Positions 10,573-22,599 are shown, counted from the first letter of the stretch. The stretch: 64,000 nucleotides of DNA from Pegoplata infirma (GCA_963921195.1 OY992539.1:209006035-209070034); one strand, 5' to 3'. Numbers and translations are program-made. The notes: generated by a model from the letters alone, not told the origin.

Positions 10573-12172
10573 AAGTTAAAAAACTATTTTAGTGTTTGAC
10601 CGCCGAAATTTTTCAAACTTGGCCAAGCGTTAAAATTTGAGAATCAAAATCGCCGCATAAAAAATGTTGTTTCTTTTTATAAAAAGTTTTCACCACCTAT
10701 CGTCCATGGCGTTTTTATTCTGTTTAGGCTCTAAATCCGAGTAACATCATATTTCTTAACAATTATGATGTTACTCGGAACATCATAATTGTTAACTCTG
10801 TTAAATGTTAAGATTCTGTTAAAAGTTAAGATGGATTAAGTTTCTGCCAAATGAATACAACACGAATTAATGGTGAATAGGGGTTATTCAACACAAAGAG
10901 GAGTAATTCCAATTCTTAATTTCTTCAAAAGTTTCATTTAAATGGCTAATCTTAATCTGACACACATTAAGTGTGTGGCAATCGAAGGAGTGCTGATGAT
11001 GGAAGGGTGGCATCTTCCGAAAGCTGTCGACATCTCCACTTAGCCTGTGTTGTCACTTGATTTTTTTCAGATTTTCTCATTGTACAACAATTATTATTTC
11101 TCAGAAATAATTAATATGGACTCAAACCGAACTAAATAAAAATTCAGTTATAAAAATATACAGTCCAACAATATATAAACACAATTTCTCCCCAATTTCA
11201 AGTTCTTCGAACTAGTTTTAAAATCTAGAAATCTCTACAGAATAAAAAATAATAAATTATTTTACTTAAACATTAATGGAAAATCAATTAGCATATTAAT
11301 AAAATATCCTTTTTCTAGACAAAAAAAAAATAAACCAATTATCCCTTATAAAAATCATAAAAAATAATGATTTAAATCTTTTGGTTTAGAATTTCAAACA
11401 ATAGAAGCCTTTTTTGGTAACATTTTATATCCAACAAAAGGTTTCATAATTAATATAGGGATCATTTAATGTTTAAACATTTTAAATTTAGGCGCCATAT
11501 TATATAATAAAACGTCTACGTCGTCCACCGCCAGTTTAAGCAATGATACATTTTGGTTTTTTAATATTAAAAACCATAAAACATTTATGAAATTTTAGAT
11601 TATTGTTAACAATGTATCGTATATGACTTTTTAATACAATCATAATTTTTTTGTTTAAAATTTCTAGGAATTTTTAAACAAACAAAAAAAGGGTTCTTTA
11701 AACACTTTACACCATTTATTGTTAAATACTAAATAACTTTTATTTAATAATGAAAAAAAAAAAACGAAACTGTAGGGTGACATTTATTTTTTTAAATTTA
11801 TAGGTTTTAAGATATTTCAAAGTTGAATTTTTTATTTATTTCAAAACTGAATTTTTGGGCCCATTGGACCTACTTATTTCTGAGAAATAATAATTTATGT
11901 TGTATTCCAGAAAAAAATTTGGTAATGGGTTATCCTTCCCGTCTTTCTTACCTGGTAATGGCTATGAATACTACTAATTACCATTAGCATTACTTTGCGC
12001 CAAAAAAGGCAAAATGTGGTTACCTCCAATGACATTGAAATTGGGAGGTAACTACACTCTAATCAAAATTAGTCAGGTAATTTCATTCTGCTTGTGCAAA
12101 TTGAATAAAGGTGGTCAATTTTAATAAAATAGAGGTGAATAAAAAATAACAGGAAAATAAAACAAAAACATA
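10573..12172. other. Non-coding DNA with small hairpins, no gene seen
   Basis: Stops interrupt all frames. A less AT-rich patch at 10960-11060 (GTGTGTGGCAATCGAAGGAG and following) has no open frame and no known motif. TATTTCTGAGAAATA-type words occur at 11095 and 11874. The stretch 11930-12120 has several TAATTACC/GGTAAT words that resemble the tandem unit at 63.4-63.8 kb. Confidence 0.5.
10737..10778. repeat. Perfect 15-bp-stem hairpin
   Basis: CCGAGTAACATCATA and its exact reverse complement TATGATGTTACTCGG are separated by 12 nt. A second partial copy, AACATCATAATTGTTAA, follows. It could be a remnant of element ends. No terminator-like T run follows. Confidence 0.7.
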
Positions 12173-12245
12173 CGGCGCCAGCCAGCATCAAACTCGCCAC
12201 CTTCCGATTTAAAACAACACTACTTAACCACTGATCTATGGAAAC
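12173..12245 (-). tRNA. Degenerate tRNA-like sequence
   Basis: On the minus strand, TAGATCAGTGGTTAAG resembles an A box, and GAGTTTGATGC, 35-40 nt later, a decayed B box. It is comparable with the minus-strand tRNA-like sequences at 6592 and 13434. Probably a SINE-type remnant. Confidence 0.4.
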
Positions 12246-12290
12246 TTATATTTTTATCTAGCGTTTAAGTTATTAAATATGCGTCTAAAA

Positions 12291-12545
12291 GTAGAGATGA
12301 AATGGAGTGAAACTGCATTTACAGTTTTTCATTTCGTAATCCTGTTTCCTTTTAAAAGGACTTTAAAGTTTTAAAGGATACATTTTGAAATATTTGAACA
12401 TGTCCTAGGATGACAAATAAAAGACGAGGATCTCCTCTTTATATTTTATAAAGTTTAATCCTCTAAAACTTTGAAGTCCTTTTAAAAGGAAACAGGATCA
12501 CAAAAAGAAAAACTGTAATTGCAGTTTTACTACATTTAGTATCTA
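12291..12545. mobile_element. Short palindromic MITE-like element
   Basis: Arms of about 95 bp are inverted copies: ACTGCATTTACAGTTTTTC and CCTGTTTCCTTTTAAAAGGA on the left, their complements on the right. The loop is about 60 bp. The ends are diverged (TAGAGATGAAATGG versus TAGATACTAAATG) and no target duplication is clear. Confidence 0.65.
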
Positions 12546-12879
12546 GTTCCTAACGTTTATCATCCAATTCGTGTTTAACGGCTTTTTCATTTTTGTCGGA
12601 CGGTGAAATATGTATATAAAAACTGGGCTATTCATAATGAGTAAATTAAATCTAATGTAGATTTATTTGACTGATATTGCATGAATATTTGTCAAATAAA
12701 CCTACTTTAAGTACACTTTAAGTATTATGAATAAAGGCCAAAGTCTATATCGGTCAAAATTACGATACAAAACCACAAATCTGGACTTTTTTTGTATTAT
12801 GGTGCTCTATGGAGCCATTTAGACATTCCCATTTACAGTTTAATTATATTTCGAAAAATCGCGATTTTATTCGCGATTT

Positions 12880-13402
12880 TATATTTTTAAAATCATGTTA
12901 TGCTTTTTGCACTAAAGTTATACAATTTTATCCATATTTAAGCTATTTTTTGATATACACGCCCCAAAAAGGGGTCGGGCGAAAAAAAAAATATTTTTTT
13001 TAGTTCCCCGGACTCTGAACTTCTTTTTGTAAAAACATGTTTTATTTGTTTGACAAAAACATAAAAAACACGTAAAAAAATCGTGTTTTCCGAGGTTAGT
13101 GTAGTTTTTCAAGGGGAAACTTTTTCCCCCTGGTCCGATTTTGCCCATTTACGAACTTAACCTGCCTAGGACCATAAAACATATTGGTGACACATTTCAG
13201 GATGCTAGCTCGATTATTTTGAACTGCATTGTGCCATATACCGACAGACGAACGGACGGACGAATATTCACAGAATGTCTTAGAATCGATCATGGATCAA
13301 TAATATATACACTTTTTGGGGTCCCCGATCGGTATTTCGATGCGTTAGAAACGGAATGACAAAGTGAGTATACCCTCATACTGTGGTTGGAGGGTATAAA
13401 AA
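12880..13402 (+). mobile_element. Mini-me-like element, subfamily 2, 5' end missing or diverged
   Basis: Homology to the copies at 26815 and 57122 starts near TTATGCTTTTTGCACTAAAG. It continues through the GGGGTCGGGCG box, CCCCCTGGTCCGATTTTG, a short GACR microsatellite (GACAGACGAACGGACGGACG), AGAATCGATCATGGATCA and the 3' end GGTTGGAGGGTATAAAAA. The usual 5' hairpin is not present. Confidence 0.75.
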
Positions 13403-13433
13403 TAATTATTAAAAAAAAATAAATAAAAACAAC

Positions 13434-13500
13434 TGATTGTCAGCAGAGTCGATCCTAAGACCCACTGCATTCTAGTCTAACACACTTCAGCTAGGCTACA
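13434..13500 (-). tRNA. tRNA-like sequence
   Basis: On the minus strand, GTAGCCTAGCTGAAGTG (A-box-like) is followed about 30 nt later by GGATCGACTC (B-box-like). It directly abuts the CCTAACCTAAC end of the LINE fragment. It is too short and poorly paired for a functional tRNA. Confidence 0.4.
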
Positions 13501-13507
13501 GTACTTG

Positions 13508-14035
13508 TTAGGTTAGGTTGTGAAGGATGACATCGGATTACGCAAAAACCAACGTCCATTGAGGTCTTGATATGGCCGATTGTGATTTCTTTAATGATCG
13601 AAACCTTCTCTCTTCCGTTTTTTTACTCACATTGTTTCTAGTTATGCATCCCATTTTGAAGCAGTTATAAATGCCAGTAGGTTCCAAGGATTCTCGCTTC
13701 GAATTTCCAATAAGTTTTGAAAGAAATAAGAGCCAAATAGTTTAAATCTTCTAAAAGACAGTGCAGGGCATTTACATAAGAAGTGATAGCTGTCTTCGAC
13801 CGCTTCTCCACACCATCTACAAGTATCAAAATTCAATCTACCTATTCTTACTATATGTTTGCCCAATGTCCTATGACCAGTTATCAGATTTATTACCATT
13901 CTTAGTTGTCTTCTATTCATATCTAAAAGAATTTGGGTGTGCTTTGTCAAGTTCTCATCCCATAATAATTTAGTCTGTATACACCTGTCTGAATGCGTCC
14001 ATCTGTATATCCAGTACTTGTTGAATTGATGGAAA
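13508..14035 (-). pseudogene. 3' fragment of a second LINE (RNase H tail with zinc knuckle)
   Basis: Minus-strand remnant of the C-terminal end of a non-LTR retrotransposon polyprotein of the Jockey/I/R1-like type. The readable frame (about 14035 down to 13642) gives KLLWDENLTKHTQ, RRQLRMVINLITGHRTLGKH, then CRWCGEAVEDSYHFLCKCPA, a C-x2-C-x8-H-x4-C zinc-knuckle-like motif that commonly closes these elements after RNase H. It ends in LLAFITASKWDA and a stop. About 130 bp of 3' UTR follow, ending in CCTAACCTAAC, an ending often seen in fly LINEs. Only the last 130 codons remain; reverse transcriptase and the active part of RNase H are gone. It is a different family from the LINE at 3186-7829. 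Confidence 0.75.
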
Positions 14036-14279
14036 ATCTAAATTGTATTATGTTTATGCAGGACTCTGGGCACACAAGAATTTGGGGCCCCTCCGCAAAC
14101 AAAAGTCGATTGACAAAAAAAAAAAAAAAAACAATTTTTTGGTACAAATTAAACTCATGTCATTACCTGTTTTAAGTCAAAGAAACTAAGAAAAATTATT
14201 CTGAGTAGGGATATTCTAGCTCGAGGTAATAATTATTAAAACCATGATATTTATGAAAAACAATTAAGTTTAAACGAGA

Positions 14280-15510
14280 CATTTTCTATCTCAGAATCTG
14301 CGACTTTTTCTTAACGACAAATGTCTCTGAATATAAGACTTTTTCGATATGAAAAATGTCTCAGAGTCTAAAATTTCTTCTATACGAAAAATGTCTAAGA
14401 GTCTGTGACAATTTCTTTACAAACAAATGTTTTAAAATCTAAGAATACTGTACGAAAAAGGTTTCTGTATTTGAGAATTTTTTTTTTATGCGAAAAAAGT
14501 CTCAAATACCAAAAATGTTTTGATTTTTCCACAACACCAAAAATGTCGTGAAATCTGAGACTTTGTCTACACAAAAAATGTCTCAGAATCGAAGACTTAA
14601 TATACGAAAAATGTCTCAGAATCTGAGACTGTTTCTATACGAAAATGTCTCAGAATCTGAGACTTTTTCTGCGCGAAACATGTATCAGAATCTGAGACTT
14701 TTTCTGTACGAAACATGTCTCAGAATCTGAGACTTTCTATATGAAACATGTTTTAGAATCTTAGACTTTTTCTATGCAAAATCGTCTAAGAATCTGGTAC
14801 TTTTCCATATGAAAAATGTCTTGGAATCTGAGACTTTTTCTATACGAAAAATGTCTTAGAATCTGAGACTTTTTCTTTACGAAAAATGCCTCAGAACCTG
14901 AGACTTTATCTATACGAAAAATCTGAGATTTCTTTTATACGAAAAATGTCTCAGAATCTGAGACTTTTTCTCTACGAAAAATGTCTCAGCATCTGAAATT
15001 TTTTCTATACGAAACATGTCTTAAATCTGAGAATTTTTCTATATGAAACATGTTTTAGAATCTAAGACTTTTTCTATGCCAAATTGTCTCAGAATCTGAT
15101 ACTCTTTCCATACAAAAAATGACTCAGAATCTGAAACTTTTTCTAAACGAAAAATATTGTCTCGAAAAATGTTTTAGACTTTTTCTATACGAAAAATGGC
15201 TCAGAATCTGCGACTTTTTCTATACGAAAAATGTCTCAGAATCTAAAACTTTTTCTATTTGAAAATTGTCTCAGAATGTGAGATTTTTTCTGTCTCAAAA
15301 TCTGAAACTTTGCATAAAATAAGTTTATCAAGATCTGACACTTTTTAGTTTGGCAAATCTTCTATGAACTTAAGACTTTTAAAATTTCTGAATCTGAAAC
15401 TTTTTCCGTACGAAAAATATTTCACAATCCAAAACATTTTATGTAGGAACATTTTTTATATATTTGAGATTTTTGATATAGGACCAATTTCTCAGATTTT
15501 TTCTAAAATA
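14280..15510 (+). repeat. 35-bp palindromic satellite, array 1 (diverged)
   Basis: About 34 diverged units of a 35-bp repeat. Each unit joins GTCTCAGAATCTGAGAC (a 17-bp dyad) to TTTTTCTATACGAAAAA, plus one T. Here the spacer usually reads ATACGAAAAA. Units vary at many sites and in length, more towards the right end. Just left of the array, TAGCTCGAGGTAATAATTAT (14218-14237) matches the terminal part of the foldback element at 26123-26490. Confidence 0.9.
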
Positions 15511-15787
15511 AAATGTGAAAAAATGTTGCTGCATTTTCGTATAAGCGAATTTATTAGAATTTTGGGGCCACCTTAGGTCGGGGGCACGTGCCCAGTGTGC
15601 CCTAATGGTTAAAACGATACTGGTAGTAACTTTGCATATATTTTTTAGAGTGTAGTTACTCATATTTTTTCTAACCCCTAAAGTCAATTACTTGGTAATT
15701 TAAGTTTTTGCTAAGATAATGATATATGTGCCTCCCTACTTCGTATATTTTTATATGAGTCCCCATCTGACTTTCAATAGGCAATAG
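15511..15787. other. Non-coding DNA between satellite and hAT element
   Basis: Contains TTTTGGGGCCACCTTAGGTC and a GTGCCCAGTGTGCCC patch (15551-15602), similar in style to GGGCACACAAGAATTTGGGG at 14067-14090. No gene is visible. Confidence 0.4.
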
Positions 15788-16311
15788 TAGAGATGAGCAC
15801 ATGAGCAGATTAGTGCGTGACTTACGCGTGATAAGGTGTGAGTGTGACTAACTAAATTTTACTGACGTGATTGTAAGTGTAAACAAAAATTGCATGAGTG
15901 TGTGGGCGTGAGTAATTTTTTTTTCGTAAGTGAGTGGGCTTGGTCGATTTTTTTGCGTGAGTTTGAGTGATTTGTTTTCTTCATATTTCCTGTCGTCCCG
16001 AAAAAAGCAAGAAAAAATGTAAAATTTGGCTAAACTTTAAATTTTTCCCGAAAAAAATGTAAAAATGTGGCAAAACTTTAAGTTTTGCTAAAAATTTTGT
16101 TAGATTTTTGAAATTTTAATTTCTTAAATTTTGTTTTTTATAAAGTGTGAGTGAGGCTTGTGTGAGTGGACTTGAGTGTGAGTTATCATAAATTTACTCA
16201 CGTGATTGTGAGTTGAAAAAATAAGCTCGTGAGTGATTGTGCGTGATTGGAAAATTCCTGTCGTTATCGTGAGTGAGTGTGAGCCAAAAGTCACTCACGA
16301 GCCCATCTCTA
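15788..16311. mobile_element. Non-autonomous hAT-like element, 524 bp
   Basis: The ends are TAGAGATGAGC and, inverted, TAGAGATGGGC. The flanking 8-mers GGCAATAG and GTCACTAG agree at 6 of 8 positions, consistent with an aged 8-bp duplication. The subterminal regions are packed with GTGAGTG/CTCACGTGA words on both sides, a common hAT transposase-binding layout. No coding sequence. Confidence 0.7.
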
Positions 16312-16319
16312 GTCACTAG

Positions 16320-16839
16320 TATATTTTTTTTTGTTACAACTATGATCATGTTAAGTAAATTGTGTTTTTTAACTGGTATCATCTGTTGCATATTAAAATT
16401 CATGTTTAGAAGTTACATTTTTTATATGAACATTTTTCGTTTGTTTATTGTCTTTTATACCTGTTGCTTGTTTATTTCATGTTATATAAAATATGTTTGT
16501 TTAGATTTTGTTTTTCAAAAATATTTTTTTTTTAAATTTATGACCATGTTTCGCGCTAATTAACGTGGTATTCTTTTTTGTGTAGTTTAAGAAACACAAG
16601 TTTTTGGAATTTTTTTTGAATAGTTCCCTCATAAAATTAACACTGATTAGGGTTAATAAGGGAGAACGAAATTTTTTGATGAAAAAAAAATAATTTTGTA
16701 TAAATTAAAATTTAAAATGTATTTTTAATTAATAAAGGTCATAATATTGAAGGAAAAACATGATGCAATCAGAGCTTGCAGACCAAATCAGTATGCTAAG
16801 TGCAGAGTTTTTTAAAATCATCATCGAAATATCGTGTCT
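16320..16839. other. AT-rich non-coding DNA
   Basis: A 96-codon open frame at 16273-16563 is very rich in Phe, Ile and Cys, partly overlaps the hAT element and shows no family. Nothing else is recognisable. Confidence 0.5.
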
Positions 16840-17292
16840 GTTGAAATGGCGATCTTGGCCAATATATTTTACAGACATGACTGTAACTCAATATATTTAC
16901 TTGTTATTGCCCCAAGAAGTTTGGTATTGCATTTGAGCGAAATCGGTTCAGCGGTTCAAAAGATATGAACGAAAATATAAGGACACCTAGAAAATTGTTG
17001 TACATTCAACATAACCTAAAAATACAAAATGCTTTAATTCGACTGCTGGTTGACATATGTGAACAGAATTGGATACCGAGTGGCAATTAAACAAGTACAA
17101 ACTAGTTTGTTTTCAAAAACAAAATTTCGCGGATTTTTATTTTTACAAAAAAAATTTTCTGTGCATTTTTTTTTGTTTTAAAAATTTTTTTTTCTCAAAA
17201 TTAATTTCCTTTAACAATTTTTTCAACAAAATTTTTGCACAAACATTTTTTTTCAACAATTCGGGCAAGGCCGAATTTTACTTTTTCACTTG
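16840..17292 (-). mobile_element. Mini-me-like element, subfamily 3, 3' end missing
   Basis: Minus-strand copy starting at the CAAGTGAAAAAGTAAAATTC end with the hairpin ATTCGGCCTTGCCCGAAT. It then runs through the Phe-codon-like A/T-rich part and AACCGCTGAACCGATTTCGC, as in 27811-28430. It stops where the GACR microsatellite and 3' end should follow. Confidence 0.7.
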
Positions 17293-17326
17293 ATTTTTTA
17301 TTTTTTTTTTCAAAATTACGCCCTCT

Positions 17327-17840
17327 ATTTTTTATACTCTCCAACTACAGTATGGGGGTATACTCACTTTGCCATTCCGTGTGTAACGCATCAAAATATC
17401 GGTCTAGGACCCCATAAAGTATATATATTTATGATCAGTGATCGATTCTAAGACATTCTAGCGATGTCCGTCCGTCCGTCCGTCTGTCCGTCCGTCTGTC
17501 CGTCTGTAGTTAACACGATGCAGTCCAAAATAAAAAAACTAGGCTCCCGAAATTTGGCACGAATATGTCTTATGTTCATAGGCAGGTTAAGTTCGTAAAT
17601 GAGCAAAATCGGACCAGGGGGAAAAAAGTTCCCCCTTGAAGAACTAAACTAACCTCTGAAAAATACCATATTCTTACATGATTTTTTGTGTTTTTGTTTA
17701 ACAAATGCAACATTTTTATGCCACAAAAAGTTCAAAGTCCTGCATTTGGACCCAGAGAATTAGAAAATGTCGTTTTTTCGGCCTGCACCCTTTTATGGTA
17801 TACAAGATTCGGCACAGCCGAATTTAACACTCTTACTTGT
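17327..17840 (-). mobile_element. Mini-me-like element, subfamily 2, internally deleted
   Basis: Minus-strand copy. The 3' end TTGGAGAGTATAAAAA lies at the left, the microsatellite GTCCGTCCGTCCGTCTGTCC at about 17466-17510, and the 5' hairpin (ATTCGGCTGTGCCGAAT) at the right. About 150 bp between CCCGCCCC and the 5' terminal part are missing compared with 50514-51233. It lies in tandem with the subfamily-3 copy to its left. Confidence 0.8.
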
Positions 17841-18044
17841 TTTTTTTAGAAATTCAATTATTAAATTTCCTCTAAGCACGAAATTTGTAATACTGATTAC
17901 TCAAGTAATTGTTTTAATTACTGAAGTAATTGATTCAATTAAAATGATTGTAAGTGATGAAATCAGAGACGACTTTCCCGAGTAGGCAGACGTACTAAGA
18001 AATTAAAAAAGTGTTTGTAATATTGACAAATTTTAGGAATTCTA

Positions 18045-19811
18045 CCCAGCAAAATTTTTTGGAATCGTTTCTTTGTCAATGTATTCTAGAATAGATTCCC
18101 CAGTAATGTTACTCCATTCCTCTACTGTTTCCACGGAATCGATAAAAAAACTTAAAATTTTTGAAAAAAATGTCAAACAGAAAAATAAAATTTATAAAAA
18201 AAAACAATTTATTTGTTAACTTTATGTTGACAAATTTTTGGATTTTCGCAGCACTTATTGTGGTTTTTAATTCATTGCGGATATATTTGGCGGATATTTG
18301 GTGAAAATAACGTAAGTACACGTCTTAATTATATGAACATATTTTGGTTAACGTAGTACTTATAATGTTGTTTTATTGTTGCTTTCAGATTCCAAAAATG
18401 TGAGGAGGTAAAAATATACATATTTTAAGCTTTTAAGCTGTAACTTGGGAGTACTGATGCTGTTGGTTGTTCTAATGAAACCAGGAGCGTGGGATAAACT
18501 ATTCATCTTTCAAGTATGATCAAGATTGTAGTATGTATCCACAGTTTCACACAATTTTTGAAATGTCCAAATTTTGTCCAAAAATGTCGCGAATTATATA
18601 ATTTTTCTAAAAAAAATGTTGTAGATATTTTTCCTTTAGAAAAGGTCTCAGATTCAAAACATTTTTTCTATATAAAAAGTCTCAAATTCTGAGACATATT
18701 TCCTATATAAAAAGTCTCAGATTCTGAGACATTTTTTTATAGAAAAATTCTCAGATTCTGAAACATTTTTCCTATACAAAAAGTCACAGATTCTGAGGCA
18801 TTTTTCCTGTAGAAAAAGTATCAAATTCTGAGACATTTTTCCTATAGAAAAAGTCTGAGATTCCAAGACATTTTTCCTGTAGAAAAAATCTCAGATTCTG
18901 AGACATTTTTCCTATAGAAAAAGTCTCAGATTCTGAGACATTATTCCTATAGAAAAAGTCAGATTCTGAGACATTTTTCTTATAGAAAAAGTCTCAGATT
19001 CTGAGACATTTTTTCTATAGAAAATGTCTCAGATTCTGAGACATTTTTCCTATAGAAAGTCTCAGATTCTGAGACTTTTTTCCTATGGAAAAAGTCTCAG
19101 ATTCAGAGACAATTTTCCTATAGAAAAAGTCTCAGATTCTGAGACATTTTTCCTATAGAAAAAGTCTTAGATTCTGAGACATTTTTCCTATAGAAAAAGT
19201 CTCAGATTCTGAGGCATTTTTCCTATAGAAAAAGTCTCAGATTCTGAGACATTTTTCCTATAGAAAAAGTCTCTGGTTTTGATACATTTTTCCTATAGAA
19301 AAAGTCTCAGATTGTGGGATATTTTTTCAATAGAAAAAGTCTCGGATTCTGAGACATTTTTCCTATAGAAAAAGTCTTTGATTCTGGGACATTTTTCCTA
19401 TAGGAAAAATCTTAGATTTTAAGACATTTTTATTGTGATAAACTAATTTTAAATAAATATGTACTTATTGTTTGTAATTTTAGAATTTTTGTATAGAAGA
19501 AAAAATAAAAAAAAAATGTAAAAAAAAATAATTTTATTTAATTATTCAGAACTAGTTCCATAATTCATTACATGGAACAGATATGTAACCATTAAAAAAT
19601 CGCGAAATCCCTTCTTGTACCACTATATGCAACATATTCTAGAACAGATTCCGTAGAACAGATAAGTGTTCTAGTTTGGAGGAAAAGGATGTATTGCTTT
19701 CGTGACAATCTCAAACAAAAATCATCGATGATGCAATGCATAGTAGAATCGATTGCAGGGTAGTATAGTTGATTCCACAACCGATTCTTTGGAATCGAAC
19801 ATTTTGCTGGG
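18045..19811. mobile_element. TA-target element carrying a 35-bp satellite array
   Basis: The ends CCCAGCAAAATTTTTTGGAA and (inverted) CCCAGCAAAATGTTCGATTC are flanked by TA at 18043-18044 and 19812-19813. Subterminal GGAATCGATT and TTCTAGAA words occur on both sides. The interior holds the array at 18610-19435. No transposase is seen. This is consistent with a Tc1/mariner-type MITE that captured or grew a satellite. Confidence 0.75.
18610..19435 (-). repeat. 35-bp palindromic satellite, array 2 (inverted orientation)
   Basis: About 23 units in the opposite orientation to array 1: AGTCTCAGATTCTGAGACAT joined to TTTTCCTATAGAAAA. The central units are close to identical and the flanks diverge. 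The array sits wholly inside the TA-target element. Confidence 0.9.
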
Positions 19812-19813
19812 TA

Positions 19814-20665
19814 ATTAAAAACTTGTTAAATTCCTTTTAAAATCCAAACTAATTTATATTCTTAATACACAATCATTAATTTCATATTTACATGAGTTTT
19901 CCTACTAATTTTCTTTCATTTTTTCAAAAAACTGCTGTAGTAATTAAATATTCTGAAATCATATTTTTTATATATTTGGTAAAATTAACGTTAATAACAC
20001 CATATTCAACATGGTAGATTGTGTTTAATAGATTATGAATATATGAATATATCATATCGTATATTGGAGTAGTAAATATGCTATCTACCAGCCGTCTTCA
20101 AATAATAATTTAACCACACATTGTGTTATTTATATGAGTGTCGCCACTGATTTCCTATATATTTTTAGGATTTCCAAGAAAATTCTATACCATCTTTTTT
20201 TTTTGGTTTATTTCATAATTTGTAAAACATGTGTCTGCTTAAAAAAAAAACCTAAGAACAACAAAAATTTTGAAAAATTTTGAATAGAATTTAAAATTCT
20301 CCATATTATTTTGGTGGATAATTATGCATAATTTGTGTTAGTTTTATGATGTTATTAGTTAAAGCACGTGTGTGTTGCTAAAGTGGATTTTTTTAAAAAT
20401 TTTTTATTTAATGTTGGAAAAAAAAAACCCATAAAAATGTCATAATTTTGAAAATTTATTATGTTTTATAACCGATTTTTATAAATTTGAAATTTTTTAA
20501 AGAGGGGGAAATAGAAAAATGGAGACTAACAAGACGCTGACAAACACAAGTAATTAGAAAATTTGGTTTATTAGCTTGAAAGATATACACATACGCCATC
20601 TTGTGGTGTTTATTGTCACTAACTAATCTTTACACCTGATGTTTTTAACTAATCCAAAACAAAGA
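19814..20665. other. AT-rich non-coding DNA
   Basis: No open frame, no element ends and no RNA gene seen. Confidence 0.5.
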
Positions 20666-22595
20666 CCAACTTTTTCTGTAGGAAAAATGTCTCAGAATTT
20701 AAGATTTTTTCTAAATTATTTTTTTTTTTATTTTTATTAGAAACTGAGACTTTTTCTATAAGAAAGATGTCTCAAAATCTGAGACTTTTTCTATAGGAAA
20801 AATGTTTCAGAAAAATTCTCAGATTCTGAGACATTTTTCCTATCTGAGACTTTTTCTATAGAAAAAATGTCTCAGAATCTGAGACTTTTTCTATAGGAAA
20901 AATGTCTCAGAATCTGAGACTTTTTCTATAGGAAAAATGTCACAGAAACTGAGACGTTTTCTATAGGAAAAATGTCTTAGAATCTGAGACTTTCTCTTTT
21001 TCCATAAGAAAAATGTCTCAGAATCTAAGACCTTTTCTAAGGAAAAATGTCTCGGAATCTGAAACTTTTTCTATAGAAAAAATGCCTTAGAATCTAAGAC
21101 TTTTTCTGTAGGAAAAAAAATGTCTTAGAATTTAAGACTTTTTCTGTAGGAAAAATGTCTCAGAATCTGAGACATTTTCTATAGGAAAAATGTCTCAGAA
21201 TCTGAGACTTTTTCTATAGGAAAAATGTCTCAGAATCTGAGACTTTTTCTATAAGAAAAATGTCTCAGAATCTGAGACTTTTTCTATAAGAAAAATGTCT
21301 CAGAATCTGAGACTTTTTCTATAAGAAAAATGTCTCAGAATCTGAGACTTTTTCTATAAGAAAAATGTCTCAGAATCTGAGACTTTTTCTATAAGAAAAA
21401 TGTCTCAGAATCTGAGACTTTTTCTATAAGAAAAATGTCTCAGAATCTGAGACTTTTTCTATAAGAAAAATGTCTCAGAATCTGAGACTTTTTCTATAAG
21501 AAAAATGTCTCAGAATCTGAGACTTTTTCTATAAGAAAAATGTCTCAGAATCTGAGACTTTTTCTATAAGAAAAATGTCTCAGAATCTGAGACTTTTTCT
21601 ATAAGAAAAATGTCTCAGAATCTGAGACTTTTTCTATAAGAAAAATGTCTCAGAATCTGAGACTTTTTCTATAAGAAAAATGTCTCAGAATCTGAGACTT
21701 TTTCTATAAGAAAAATGTCTCAGAATCTGAGACTTTTTCTATAAGAAAAATGTCTCAGAATCTGAGACTTTTTCTATAAGAAAAATGTCTCAGAATCTGA
21801 GACTTTTTCTATAAGAAAAATGTCTCAGAATCTGAGACTTTTTCTATAAGAAAAATGTCTCAGAATCTGAGACTTTTTCTATAAGAAAAATGTCTCAGAA
21901 TCTGAGACTTTTTCTATAAGAAAAATGTCTCAGAATCTGAGACTTTTTCTATAAGAAAAATGTCTCAGAATCTGAGACTTTTTCTATAAGAAAAATGTCT
22001 CAGAATCTGAGACTTTTTCTATAAGAAAAATGTCTCAGAATCTGAGACTTTTTCTATAGGAAAAATGTCTCAGAATCTGAGACTTTTTCTATAGGAAAAA
22101 TGTCTCAGAATCTGAGACATTTTTCTCAGAATCTGAGACTTTTTCTATAGGAAAAATGTCTCAGAATCTGGAACTTTTTCTGTAAGAAAAATGTTTCAGA
22201 ATCTGAGAGTTTTTTTATAGGAAAAATGTCTCAGAATCTGAGACTTTTTCTCTAGGAAAATTGTCTCAGAATCTGAGATTTTTTCTATTGGAAAAATATC
22301 TCAGAATCTGAGACTTTTTCAATATAGGAAAAATGTCTCAGAATCTGATACTTTTTCTATAGGAAAAATGTCTCAGAATCTGAGACTTTTTCTTTAGGAA
22401 AAATGTCTCTCTATAGGAAAAATGTCTCAGAATCTGAGACTTTTTCTATAGGAAAAATGTCTCAGAATGTGAGACGTTTCTATACTTTTTCTATTGAAAA
22501 AATGTCTCAGCTTTTTTTTCGATAGGAAAAATGTCTCAGAAACTGAGACTTTTTCTATTGGAAAAATGTCTCAGAATCTGAGACTTTTTCTATAT
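20666..22595 (+). repeat. 35-bp palindromic satellite, array 3, with homogenised core
   Basis: About 53 units. From about 21255 to 22055 roughly 23 consecutive units appear identical (GTCTCAGAATCTGAGAC + TTTTTCTATAAGAAAAA + T). The outer units carry the ATAGG variant and scattered changes, and some are truncated. An invariant centre with decayed edges is what unequal crossing-over predicts. Confidence 0.93.
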
Positions 22596-22599
22596 CCTG

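Noticed and set aside
10900..11100. Less AT-rich patch as a possible exon
   Set aside because: No open frame with splice sites on both sides and no recognisable protein.
20666..22595. Possible CRISPR-like array (regular palindromic repeats)
   Set aside because: There are no unique spacers: both halves of the unit repeat. The setting is a eukaryotic genome, and no cas genes exist.
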